A stretch of 31,339 bases of DNA from an uncultured Lachnospiraceae bacterium (GTDB taxonomy: Bacteria > Bacillota > Clostridia > Lachnospirales > Lachnospiraceae), in assembly GCA_948794795.1 (NCBI GenBank), contig CAQGLR010000046.1:1-31339 (forward strand), written 5' to 3'. The notes below the pieces were generated by a model that did no database searches, was not told the origin of the DNA, and saw only the letters and a list, made by a program, of their open reading frames with translations. This document shows positions 1 through 7,966 of this stretch, piece after piece (positions within the stretch are counted from its first letter, which is position 1; each line of letters begins with the position of its first letter). A program made the translations under genes and the position numbers.

Positions 1-52
1 CACTGTAAAGTGTTCAGCTGGCTGTCACTAATAGGCTGAGGGCTTGACCAAA
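1..52 (+). rRNA. 23S ribosomal RNA, 3' end (partial)
   Basis: The first 50 or so bases carry the typical 3' terminus of clostridial 23S rRNA: a CACTAATAGG block followed by GAGGGCTTGACC, which closes the terminal helix of the molecule. The gene starts outside the window and the exact end is uncertain by a few bases. The spacer that follows (53-113) runs straight into a terminator, and no 5S rRNA sequence is visible between them. Confidence 0.88.
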
Positions 53-113
53 GTATAATATGCATATATTATGTAAATCTGGATACAGTATACAGTTTTG
101 AAGATACCAAAAT

Positions 114-146
114 AAAAAAGAACGTATAAACGTTCTTTTTTATTTT
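114..146 (+). terminator. Rho-independent terminator of the rRNA operon
   Basis: The stem AAAAAAGAACG pairs with CGTTCTTTTTT around a six-base loop and is followed by more T residues. The A-rich left arm lets it also serve the minus-strand kinase gene that ends at 191, so it is probably bidirectional. Confidence 0.85.
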
Positions 147-190
147 TAAAAATTAATATACTTTCATATATATACAAAGTAATTTTTGTG

Positions 191-691
191 TTATGGAATA
201 TTAAGGGTATTACATATTAAATCTATCGTTTTCCGTATTTCCAGCCCTTTACAATTAATAACTATATCAGCATATTTCTCATATAAGGGTATTCTTTCGT
301 TATAAAGTGACTGTAACGTCTGGTTTTTTTTCATAGATACACCACGTTGTTCCAGATTGCCAAGCCTGTTACTGATTTCATTAAAAGGAAGTTCAAGATA
401 TATAATTTTACCTATAGATTTTAAATGCTGCATAGCTTCTTTTCCATAAACTACACTTCCGCCAGTTGCAATAACAGATTTGTCTGTTTTAATAGAGCTG
501 TTTATATTATTTTCAATCTTGTTAAATCCTTCAATCCCATATTTTTCAATAATATCCTGTAGTAACATTCCATATTTTTCCTGTATAATAAGGTCAGAAT
601 CAATAAATTTGTAACCAGTCTTTTTAGCAAGGACAATGCCAGTTGTACTTTTACCTGCACCAGGCATGCCAATAAGAATAATATTTTGCAT
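191..691 (-). CDS. shikimate kinase-like P-loop kinase
   Basis: A 166-residue protein of the shikimate kinase fold. The Walker A loop GMPGAGKST is at residues 8-16, DSD at 31-33, TGG near 76-78 and the C-terminal RIPLYEKYAD segment around 133-142. I start at 691 because GGGAGG lies 3-11 bases upstream; the reading frame stays open to 784 but that extension has no ribosome site and resembles no kinase. In classical AroK an FRxxE motif supplies an arginine that holds shikimate. Here the same place reads FNKIE, so that arginine is replaced by asparagine. The fold is secure, but the substrate could be another small hydroxylated compound such as homoserine. It is transcribed alone and divergently from cheV. 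Confidence 0.8.
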   Translation of the reverse strand: MQNIILIGMPGAGKSTTGIVLAKKTGYKFIDSDLIIQEKYGMLLQDIIEKYGIEGFNKIENNINSSIKTDKSVIATGGSVVYGKEAMQHLKSIGKIIYLELPFNEISNRLGNLEQRGVSMKKNQTLQSLYNERIPLYEKYADIVINCKGLEIRKTIDLICNTLNIP

Positions 692-849
692 AAAAACCTC
701 CCATACCGCGTCTTTTGCGGCTAAAATAGTTGTGAAATAGCAATCCGGCTGACTATATAATCCAAATGATATACACAAACACATATATTTATTGTTTGTA
801 TATAAATTTATGGTAGCTTTACAGCCTCCTGGTATTTTATATAATATCT

Positions 850-878
850 ATTATAACAATACTTTTTTGTTACTGCAA
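850..878 (-). promoter_or_regulatory. sigma-A type promoter for the shikimate kinase-like gene
   Basis: On the minus strand TTGCAG (878-873) and TATAAT (855-850) are 17 bases apart. It predicts a leader of about 150 bases before the start at 691, with a small CCGC/GCGG hairpin just upstream of the ribosome site. The 328-base gap from 692 to 1019 otherwise holds only this leader and the divergent cheV promoter. Confidence 0.6.
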
Positions 879-924
879 GTTCCTGTAATGCCTGGACTAT
901 ATTTGTAATTTGCCAGTAATTCTC

Positions 925-953
925 TTGCAAATAGGAGTTTACTATAGTAAAAT
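925..953 (+). promoter_or_regulatory. sigma-A type promoter for cheV
   Basis: TTGCAA (925-930) and TAAAAT (948-953) are separated by 17 bases, about 65 bases before the cheV start. It lacks the upstream GGACGTGA element found at other promoters in this window. Confidence 0.5.
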
Positions 954-1019
954 AGTATTATAGTTGTTGATAGTTAAATAAAAGTTATTTATTAACTTGT
1001 ATGAAGGACGGAGGATAGC

Positions 1020-1937
1020 ATGGAGACAAATATTTTATTAGAGAGTGGTACTAATGAGCTTGAAATTCTGGAGTTTATGATAGACAAAAATTATTATGGT
1101 ATAAATGTAGCAAAGGTTAAGGAGATTATGACATACAGGGCGCTTACCCCTATACCTAACGGACATCCTAACCTTGAGGGGGCATTTAGTACAAGAGGTG
1201 AAACTGTTTCAGTTGTGAACCTTGCAAGGTGCCTTGGCATGCCAGAGAAAGAAGATACACATAATGATATGTTTCTTATTACTAATTTCAATGGTTGCAA
1301 TTCAGGGTTCCATATACATGGAGTAGTTGGAATACATAGAGTGAACTGGTCCCAGATTATTAAGCCAGACAGTATGGTCAGCAACGGCAGCAATAGTATT
1401 GCGACAGGTATTATTAACCTGGATGGTAAACTTGTTATACTTATTGATTTTGAGAAAATTGTAGCAGATATCTCACCTGAAATAGGAATTAATATTTCTG
1501 ATATTGACAGGCTTAGGAACAGGAAAGTAAATAATGTCCCTATTCTTTATGCAGAGGATTCGCAGTTACTTAGTAATCTTATATATGATGGACTTACTAA
1601 AGCAGGATATACAAAGCTTATGCCATGCAATAATGGTCTTGAATTATGGAACCTGCTACAGAAATATAAAGAACAGGGAACTATTAAGCAGAATGTGTCA
1701 TGTGTTGTTACAGATATAGAGATGCCCCAGATGGATGGACACAGGCTTTTAAGGCTTATTAAGAATGACCCTGAACTGCAGGATATCCCTGTTATTATAT
1801 TTTCTTCACTTATTAATGAAGATATGCGTAAGAAAGGTGACAGCCTGGGGGCTGATGCACAGCTTTCCAAAAATGAGATGGGTGAATTTATACAGAAATT
1901 AGATGAGATTATTGCAGAAAAAACCCTTGGTGAATAA
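1020..1937 (+). CDS. cheV: chemotaxis protein CheV (CheW-REC)
   Basis: A 305-residue coupling protein with a CheW-like domain at about residues 12-150 and a response-regulator receiver domain at about 173-298. Receiver residues are present: acidic pair E179/D180, phosphoacceptor D232 in TDIEMPQMDG, and conserved K284. CheV links chemoreceptors to CheA and is tuned by phosphorylation. A strong GGACGGAGG site precedes the ATG. It stands alone between divergent promoters and a terminator, away from any chemotaxis operon, as is common for cheV. A chemoreceptor that could use it (25699-27630) lies in the same window, but no link is shown by the sequence. Confidence 0.93.
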   Translation: METNILLESGTNELEILEFMIDKNYYGINVAKVKEIMTYRALTPIPNGHPNLEGAFSTRGETVSVVNLARCLGMPEKEDTHNDMFLITNFNGCNSGFHIHGVVGIHRVNWSQIIKPDSMVSNGSNSIATGIINLDGKLVILIDFEKIVADISPEIGINISDIDRLRNRKVNNVPILYAEDSQLLSNLIYDGLTKAGYTKLMPCNNGLELWNLLQKYKEQGTIKQNVSCVVTDIEMPQMDGHRLLRLIKNDPELQDIPVIIFSSLINEDMRKKGDSLGADAQLSKNEMGEFIQKLDEIIAEKTLGE

Positions 1938-1961
1938 TTTATATATAAAAATTACAGAAGT

Positions 1962-2000
1962 AGCAGTATATTCCAGTAAAAAGCACTGGGGTATACTGCT
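1962..2000 (+). terminator. intergenic hairpin, probable terminator between convergent genes
   Basis: AGCAGTATA pairs with TATACTGCT, and the inner CCAGT pairs with ACTGG, giving a long stem with a short loop. The T-tract after it is weak on the plus strand (GTTTAATTAGTTT). On the minus strand a short T-run follows, so it may serve both cheV and the protease gene ending at 2060. Confidence 0.6.
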
Positions 2001-2059
2001 GTTTAATTAGTTTGGATTATGGAAAACCATTGCCAGAAGCCAACACAATTATTCTAGTT

Positions 2060-2998
2060 TTAATAAAGCAGCCTGTTACATTGTACCAGTCCCCATCCCT
2101 GCCGTGAGTGAGGGTATCCAAGGTCATATGCAGTATTACGTAAGTGAAGTTTAACATCTTTATTAGTCATACCTGGATACTTCTGCAGAAGCAGGGCAAT
2201 ACATCCACTTACTACAGGTGTTGACATTGAAGTCCCACTGCGTGCAGTGTATAGAGACTTGACCTGGTTCTCCCTGTTAAAGTATTTGCCAAATGATGGA
2301 AATACAGGTTTATTAGCAGGCATACAGCTTGTAACATTAGAACCAGGCGCAACGATATCAGGTTTTTTAATACAAGAACTTGTCGGACCGCGTCCTGAAT
2401 AGTCTTTGCCATTGCCAGACTGCATTACATCGGATGCACCAACTGTTATAATTTTGCGGCTGTTGCCAGGTGCACCTATTGAGTATGGTTCAGGTCCATG
2501 GTTGCCAGCAGCTGTAAGCACTACAAGTCCTGCTGTCCATAATTTATTTACGCCTTGTACAAGAGGTGAAGTTTCATCAAAATGTTTGTTCCGTGTACTT
2601 CCTACAGAAATATTTACAATACGTATATTATATTTTTTATAATTCTGCAGAATCCAGTTTATACCTATAAGTACGTTAGTAGTATTTCCTTCTCCTTTAT
2701 TATTTAGTATCTTTATCATATATATACGGCTTCCAGGTGCAATCCCGCGGTACATGCCGTTACTTGCGGAACCATTTCCAGCTATAATGCCAGCTATATG
2801 TGTACCATGGCCGTTATCATCATAATAATTTGAACGTCCGTTTACGGTGTCAAAAAATCCTGCAAGACATCCATCTGCTTCTGTAAGGTCAGGATGGCTG
2901 CCTATGCCAGTATCCATTACCGCAATTCCTACGCCATGTCCGGTAAGACCCTGGCGTATGGCATAATTTAAGTTTATAACAGATGCCACATGGTTCAT
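2060..2998 (-). CDS. subtilisin-like serine protease (family S8), no signal peptide
   Basis: A 312-residue peptidase domain with the full subtilisin triad: D29 in MDTG, H64 in GHGTH and S257 in GTSMSTP, plus oxyanion residue N166 in AAGNHG. It begins directly with the catalytic fold after about 20 residues. No signal peptide or membrane segment is visible and there is little room for an inhibitory propeptide. This matches intracellular subtilases, which degrade cytoplasmic proteins, rather than secreted ones. GGAGG lies seven bases before the ATG. It is monocistronic and divergent from the glycosyltransferase gene at 3125. The catalytic assignment is secure; the substrate is unknown. Confidence 0.92.
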   Translation of the reverse strand: MNHVASVINLNYAIRQGLTGHGVGIAVMDTGIGSHPDLTEADGCLAGFFDTVNGRSNYYDDNGHGTHIAGIIAGNGSASNGMYRGIAPGSRIYMIKILNNKGEGNTTNVLIGINWILQNYKKYNIRIVNISVGSTRNKHFDETSPLVQGVNKLWTAGLVVLTAAGNHGPEPYSIGAPGNSRKIITVGASDVMQSGNGKDYSGRGPTSSCIKKPDIVAPGSNVTSCMPANKPVFPSFGKYFNRENQVKSLYTARSGTSMSTPVVSGCIALLLQKYPGMTNKDVKLHLRNTAYDLGYPHSRQGWGLVQCNRLLY

Positions 2999-3124
2999 AG
3001 TAGTCCTCCATATTGTAGTAACACCTTATATAATAATTTATGTTGAAAAACTATAGTGGTGTTTTCTTTAATAAAAAAGTATGTTAGAATTAGTTTTATA
3101 TAAAAAAACTGACAGGAGAGAAGC

Positions 3125-4072
3125 ATGGTAACAATATTAATGGCAGTATATAATGGTGGCAGTTATTTAAAAGAACAGCTGGAATCAATACGCAGGCAGA
3201 CATATACAAAATGGAAGCTTATTGTACGTGATGACGGAAGCAGTGATAATACAGCAGAAATTCTTTCTGGATTTGCCGCCAGTACAGATAATGAAGTAAC
3301 GGTTTTTATAAATAACCCTCCAGAAGGCAGTGCCAAAAAAAATTTTGCAAGGCTTATAAAAGATGCATCCAGCAGCCAGTATATAATGTTCTGTGACCAG
3401 GATGATATATGGAAAGATGACAAGATTGAAACCAGTATAAAAGCAATGAAAAAACTTGAGGCTAAGTACGGCAGTGATATGCCGCTTCTGGTACATGGTG
3501 ACCTGGAGGTTGCAGACCAGGATATGAATATTATTTCAGGCTCAATGTTTGCCCTTTCGCATATAAACCGCCACCCTTCACTTGCAGAACTGGTTATACA
3601 AAATAATGTTACAGGCTGTACAATGCTTATAAACCAGCCATTATGCAAGGGAATTACAAGTATTGCAGGGATGGAAGACGTAATAATGCATGATTATATT
3701 ATTGCATTGTACGCCAGGGTATTTGGAAAAACAGCATTTATAAACAAACCTTTGTTAAGTTACAGGCAGCATGGCAGCAACAGTGTAGGTGCAAAAGACA
3801 ATAACAGCCCTAAGTATCTTTTAAAAAGGCTTAAGGATGGCAGGGCAGCATATAAAGAAGCAATGCTTTTTTCATATAAACAAACTGCATTATTTGCAAA
3901 GATATACCGTAAAACCTTGTATAACAGGAATATGTACAATGAATATAAATTTTTATCACAGTATGGCGCTTTGCATAAAAAAGGGTATCTTTACCGTATC
4001 CAGTTTTATTTTAGAAACGGGGTCTGGAAGAAGGGGTTTTTCAGAAGGATAATGCAATGTATATGGGGGTAA
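3125..4072 (+). CDS. family 2 glycosyltransferase, rhamnosyltransferase-like
   Basis: A 315-residue GT-A fold enzyme. Nucleotide-sugar residues appear as RDDGSSDNT (D36/D37), and the metal-binding motif as DQDDIW (about 91-96). The QDDIW form and the length resemble alpha-1,3-rhamnosyltransferases and related surface-glycan enzymes; donor and acceptor cannot be set from sequence. There is no membrane segment, so it likely acts at the inner face of the membrane. It heads a three-gene group: the next gene starts four bases after its stop. AGGAGA precedes the ATG. I see no convincing -35/-10 pair in the 126-base gap upstream. Confidence 0.88.
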   Translation: MVTILMAVYNGGSYLKEQLESIRRQTYTKWKLIVRDDGSSDNTAEILSGFAASTDNEVTVFINNPPEGSAKKNFARLIKDASSSQYIMFCDQDDIWKDDKIETSIKAMKKLEAKYGSDMPLLVHGDLEVADQDMNIISGSMFALSHINRHPSLAELVIQNNVTGCTMLINQPLCKGITSIAGMEDVIMHDYIIALYARVFGKTAFINKPLLSYRQHGSNSVGAKDNNSPKYLLKRLKDGRAAYKEAMLFSYKQTALFAKIYRKTLYNRNMYNEYKFLSQYGALHKKGYLYRIQFYFRNGVWKKGFFRRIMQCIWG

Positions 4073-4076
4073 TATA

Positions 4077-5252
4077 TTGGCAGTTAAAATTTTTAAAGGA
4101 TTAAGGCTGGCATTAAAGTATTTAATAATGTTTATTACAATGCTTATGCCAAGAAGTTATAAAATATGTGTATTTGGTGCATGGCTAGGAGGACGTTTTG
4201 CAGATAATTCCAAACAGCTTTTTTTAGAAGCACAGAAATACAAAGGCATGCGTGCAGTATGGATTACAAAAAGTGATGAAGTAGTAAATGAAATAAAAAG
4301 CCTTGGTTATGAAGTATATAAATGGGGAACTTTCAAAGCTATATGGATACAGCTCCGTGCAAAATATGCAGTGGTGTCCAATGGTATAAGTGATTTGCAG
4401 CATACATTTCTTGGAGGGGCTGTTATTATTGATTTGTGGCATGGCATACCATTGAAAAAAATATGTTATGATAATAAATATGAAAAAGACTGGGACAGCC
4501 CTAAGCAGAAATTCAGGGATGCCCTTATAAATATACCACTTGGCAATATGTATTATGTTGCAACAAGTAAGTTATTTGTAAAAATATATGAGAGTGCATT
4601 CAGGACAGATAAAAAGCATATATTATGCCTTGGACAGCCAAGAAGTGATATTTTCTTCCAGAAAGAGAAGCCTGCGCCATATTTTCCAGGGAAAAATATT
4701 ATACTTTACTGTCCTACACACAGAAAAGAGGGCACACAGAGGATTAATATTAATAAAATATTTGACCTTGGCAGACTTGAGGAATTTCTTGGAAAATATG
4801 GGTATTATTTTATAATTAAAAAGCATTTTTACCATAGGGACGAAAAGGAAGACCTTAGAGAATACCCACATATTATTGATATAACAGGCAGAAATATAGA
4901 TATACAGCGCCTTATTATGGAAACAAAGGCAATGGTTACAGATTATTCAAGTATATATATAGATTACTTGCTGCTTGACCTGCCGCTGCTTTTCTATTGT
5001 TATGATTATAACCAGTACCTTGCAGAGGACAGGGAAATGTATTTTAAATATGAAGATGTAACACCAGGGGTTAAGGCAAGGGATTTTGACGGTCTGCTTA
5101 AAGAGCTGGTTATTTTTGCACAAGATGGCAGAAACTATGCCAAGAAAGACCGTGAAAGGATTAAAAACCTGTTTTACTGCAAGAAAGCACAAGGCCCTGT
5201 TGGGGATGAACTTATTAAAATAATGTTAAACAGGGGATTTAAAGATGTTTGA
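4077..5252 (+). CDS. CDP-glycerol glycerophosphotransferase family protein (TagB/TagF-like)
   Basis: A 391-residue protein of the glycerophosphotransferase family that builds or primes teichoic-acid-like polymers from CDP-glycerol. Family motifs include LWHGIPLKK (about 120-128), YCPTHR (211-216) and TDYSSIYIDYLLLDLP (about 288-303). It is a single transferase domain without the large N-terminal part of TagF, closer in size to TagB or to enzymes that decorate glycans with glycerol phosphate. The start is TTG, preceded by GGGGG seven bases upstream, and overlaps no better candidate. No cytidylyltransferase for making CDP-glycerol is in the window. Its stop overlaps the next gene by eight bases, implying translational coupling. 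Confidence 0.88.
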   Translation: MAVKIFKGLRLALKYLIMFITMLMPRSYKICVFGAWLGGRFADNSKQLFLEAQKYKGMRAVWITKSDEVVNEIKSLGYEVYKWGTFKAIWIQLRAKYAVVSNGISDLQHTFLGGAVIIDLWHGIPLKKICYDNKYEKDWDSPKQKFRDALINIPLGNMYYVATSKLFVKIYESAFRTDKKHILCLGQPRSDIFFQKEKPAPYFPGKNIILYCPTHRKEGTQRININKIFDLGRLEEFLGKYGYYFIIKKHFYHRDEKEDLREYPHIIDITGRNIDIQRLIMETKAMVTDYSSIYIDYLLLDLPLLFYCYDYNQYLAEDREMYFKYEDVTPGVKARDFDGLLKELVIFAQDGRNYAKKDRERIKNLFYCKKAQGPVGDELIKIMLNRGFKDV

Positions 5253-6309
5253 AACTCAGATTATAATGCCAGACAGCCAGGAAGCTGTAGAAAATATATG
5301 TAGAAAACTGTGGACGGATAATTTTAGTGATACACCAGATTATATAAATTATTATTTTAATAACAGGTGGAATAAGAGCATAACCTTTTTATCAGACAAT
5401 GTATCGATGTTACATCTGAACCCATACCATATAAAAATAAACAGAAAAGAAAAAACACTTTATTATATAGTTGGGGTATGTACATTTAAAGAATACAGGA
5501 AACGTGGTTATATGGATACACTGCTAAAAGAAGCATTGGTATTTATGTATAATAAGAAATTACCATTTACTTACCTTATGCCAGCATCTGAAAAAATATA
5601 TAAGCCATATGGGTTTACTGGGATATATCCAGTTAGTACATGTGATATGGATATACCAGATATTAGCAGGGAAATGCCTGGCAGTACAAATATTATATAC
5701 AGCATGCTGGAAACTAGCCAGAAAGAAGCTTTATATTGTTATACAGAAAACAAATTATCCCAGAACTTTTCATGTTATGCAGACCATAACTTTGCTTATT
5801 TTGAAGAATTAAATAAGGAAATGGCTGCATGTAATGGCAATATAGTAACATTTTGGGAAAAAGACAGTTTACAGTGTCTTGGATATATTGTATATATGTG
5901 TGAAGATTTTCCAGAAATAGCAGAAAGTGTATTTGAAGAAAAAATACAGATGGATATTTTGCAGTATTTCCATAAGAAAGATTATTATAAAATAAAGTTA
6001 TATGAAACTTATTTCTGGAATATTCCAGTCTGTGCGGAACCAAAGAATTACCTTATGGCAAGGATAACAGACTTAAAGACATTTATACAGGGGTTGTATT
6101 CTGGAAGAAGGCATGAAATGTGGCTTTTAATTGAAGATAAATATATAAGTGGTAATAATGGGAAATGGCATATTATTATAGATAAAAAATCTTCATCCTG
6201 CCAGCGGTGCAGCGGGGAAGAAAACAATATATGGGAAAGATATACAATAGAAGAATTTGGCAGTAAGTATTTACCATGTTACAGGTATTATCTTAATGAA
6301 CTTGTGTAG
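5245..6309 (+). CDS. GNAT family N-acetyltransferase, Eis-like layout
   Basis: A 354-residue protein with an N-terminal GNAT fold. The acetyl-CoA loop reads CTFKEYRKRGYMDTLL (about 77-92), followed by the YKPYGF segment near residue 120. About 220 further residues follow, as in Eis-like acetyltransferases that carry a second GNAT-like and a sterol-carrier-like domain, though I cannot confirm those by eye. It overlaps the glycerophosphotransferase by eight bases and so is probably co-translated. This suggests it modifies a cell-surface product or its precursor, but acetyltransferases have broad substrates and no target is evident. Confidence 0.78.
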   Translation: MFETQIIMPDSQEAVENICRKLWTDNFSDTPDYINYYFNNRWNKSITFLSDNVSMLHLNPYHIKINRKEKTLYYIVGVCTFKEYRKRGYMDTLLKEALVFMYNKKLPFTYLMPASEKIYKPYGFTGIYPVSTCDMDIPDISREMPGSTNIIYSMLETSQKEALYCYTENKLSQNFSCYADHNFAYFEELNKEMAACNGNIVTFWEKDSLQCLGYIVYMCEDFPEIAESVFEEKIQMDILQYFHKKDYYKIKLYETYFWNIPVCAEPKNYLMARITDLKTFIQGLYSGRRHEMWLLIEDKYISGNNGKWHIIIDKKSSSCQRCSGEENNIWERYTIEEFGSKYLPCYRYYLNELV

Positions 6310-6384
6310 TAATGCACGCTACTGTAAGAATGTCCAGGTGTGCCTGTATACTGGCATCTTCAAATGATAAATTGGAATTATGAA

Positions 6385-6451
6385 AATTTATGAAACGGAT
6401 GTGAGGCGTACCTGAAAATATTTGACAGATAAAATACTATTGTTTTATTAT
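6385..6451 (+). promoter_or_regulatory. promoter with upstream GGAtGTGA element, copy A
   Basis: AATTTATGAAACGGATGTGA (6385-6404) ends 17 bases before TTGACA (6422-6427), which is 18 bases from TATTAT (6446-6451). This drives the small gene at 6482 and the C39 peptidase. The upstream element matches copies at 8005, 23310 and 31160 (minus strand). The rest of the gap from 6310 shows no other clear signal. Confidence 0.7.
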
Positions 6452-6481
6452 ATATAGTAATATAAATTACTGGAGGAGATT

Positions 6482-6655
6482 ATGGGCAGGGCAGATGAAT
6501 GGAAGAAAGAGCTTAAGAAGCTTGAAGAAGGAAAAAGTAAATATGAGTGGGATGAAATAGAGGAACTGGTAACAGATGAATTTGATGATGGAAAGCTGTC
6601 ATCAGATGAATTTGATTGTCTTATGGGGATACTTATGGAAATTGATTGTGGATAA
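6482..6655 (+). CDS. small acidic protein of unknown function (57 residues)
   Basis: A short reading frame of 57 codons beginning MGRADEWKKELKKLEEGKSK and ending MEIDCG. It has a strong GGAGGAG site at the right distance from ATG and a consensus promoter about 30 bases before that. The N-terminal third is lysine/glutamate rich and probably helical; the rest is strongly acidic. No signal peptide, membrane segment or metal-binding motif is visible, and I recognise no family. It is separated by only 27 bases from the C39 peptidase gene and must share its transcript, so it may encode a partner, regulator or substrate of that peptidase. Codon use matches its neighbours. Confidence 0.7.
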   Translation: MGRADEWKKELKKLEEGKSKYEWDEIEELVTDEFDDGKLSSDEFDCLMGILMEIDCG

Positions 6656-6682
6656 CCACAATATTATTCGGAGGATTTAAAT

Positions 6683-7627
6683 TTGGAAAACTTGACACAA
6701 GAAGAAATAGAGTACAGGAGATATCTTAGGAAGAGGATAAGGAGACGGAAAAAAAGAAGACAGGTAATGATTGCAAGGGCACTTGTTGCACTTATTGGAA
6801 TACTGTTTATTATATGTGTATTTCTGCTTGTACGTCTGGGAGTAAACCGCTTTCTGGCAGGTAATAACAAAGAAACCCCTAAACCATCGGCAGCACCTAC
6901 AAAGGAGCCACAGATTATTGTGCCAGAAGGATATGAGGAGATTTATTCAAAACTTTTGCTTTTAAAAGAGGATTATCCTGAGACAAATGATATTCTTATT
7001 AATTTATCACAGTATCCTGAGAAAATATTAAATCTTTTTATAAATAACCAGGAGACTTTACAGTTTGTATTAAATTATCCTAAACATAAGAATGACAGTG
7101 CTTCTTCAGGGGAAATACTGGATGAGGAAGTTATTGCTGGTATTCCGGCGTTAAAGCAGTGGGATGGCAGATGGGGATATGTCAAGTATGGTAATGATAT
7201 TATTGCAATAAGCGGATGTGGGCCAACATGTATGTCAATGGTTTATGCAGGGCTTTTTAAGAATACGTCTATGTCACCTTCCGATATGGCAGAATACTGT
7301 ATTGATAAAAATTATTATAGCCAGGATACAGGTACATCATGGGTAATGATGCTTGATGGTGCAAAAGACCTTGGGCTTGATGCCAAAAAGATTTCTTTAA
7401 ATTCAATAAAAACAGAACTGGAAAGCGGGAAACCAGTTATATGCAGCATGGCACCAGGTGATTTTACAGACCAGGGGCATTTTATTGTACTGGCTGGTAT
7501 TGATAATAAGGGAAAAATTATAGTGAATGACCCAAATAGTGCTACACGCTCAGAGAAACACTGGAATTTGAAGAAACTCCAGAAACAGATGAAGGCGGCA
7601 TGGTCTTATGCAGTGCCTGGAAATTAA
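6683..7627 (+). CDS. membrane-anchored C39-type cysteine peptidase
   Basis: A 314-residue protein with a very basic N-terminus (RKRIRRRKKRR near 16-26), one membrane helix at about 29-52 and a proline-rich linker, so the catalytic part faces outside. The C-terminal papain-like domain has C179 in SGCGPT, H266 in GHFIVLAG and D283 in NDPNS, the order expected for C39-like enzymes. It lacks any ABC transporter domain, so it is the stand-alone type, whose substrates are usually unknown. The start is TTG, supported by CGGAGG eight bases upstream. It is the second gene after the 57-residue protein, and a palindromic repeat begins 29 bases past its stop. Confidence 0.85.
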   Translation: MENLTQEEIEYRRYLRKRIRRRKKRRQVMIARALVALIGILFIICVFLLVRLGVNRFLAGNNKETPKPSAAPTKEPQIIVPEGYEEIYSKLLLLKEDYPETNDILINLSQYPEKILNLFINNQETLQFVLNYPKHKNDSASSGEILDEEVIAGIPALKQWDGRWGYVKYGNDIIAISGCGPTCMSMVYAGLFKNTSMSPSDMAEYCIDKNYYSQDTGTSWVMMLDGAKDLGLDAKKISLNSIKTELESGKPVICSMAPGDFTDQGHFIVLAGIDNKGKIIVNDPNSATRSEKHWNLKKLQKQMKAAWSYAVPGN

Positions 7628-7655
7628 ATACATTATATGCTATGTGGCTCTGGGG

Positions 7656-7866
7656 TTGAAAATTAAATAATTCACAAGTTAATGGCTTTGGCAATTCCAA
7701 ATGTTTTACCAACCGCAGCACGTTTTCACTTGGATGGATACGCAGTGGTGCATAAAGCCTTAAAAGACAAGGCTTAAGCACCAGCGTATCCATAACAGCT
7801 GCTTTTTGGTAAAACATTTGGAAATTGCCAGCGCAATATACTTTTTGTGTAAATTTAATTTTCAAA
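7656..7866. repeat. palindromic intergenic repeat R1
   Basis: A long imperfect palindrome. Left arm TGGCAATTCCAAATGTTTTACC (from 7689, shown in part: TGGCAATTCC) pairs with GGTAAAACATTTGG...TTGCCA at 7809-7830. Nested inside are GGATACGC...GCGTATCC and a tip GCCTT-AAAAGAC-AAGGC. AT-rich flanks GAAAATTAAAT (7658) and ATTTAATTTTC (7853) extend the symmetry. It matches copies at 13436, 14119, 23930, 24247 and 24519. The remainder of the gap (7867-7966) holds a degraded flank of the same repeat and no gene. Confidence 0.85.
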
Positions 7867-7966
7867 TATGCATAAGTTTATTATTTATCAAGTTATTCCT
7901 TGGCTAAAATACATTGTGGATGGACATGGTGGTGTTTTAAGGTTGTATTATGATAATGGGGTAAAT

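Noticed and set aside
2826..2846. ACGTCCGTTTACGG inside the protease gene as another copy of the upstream element
   Set aside because: It lies within conserved coding sequence, lacks the flanking bases and has no promoter at the expected spacing.
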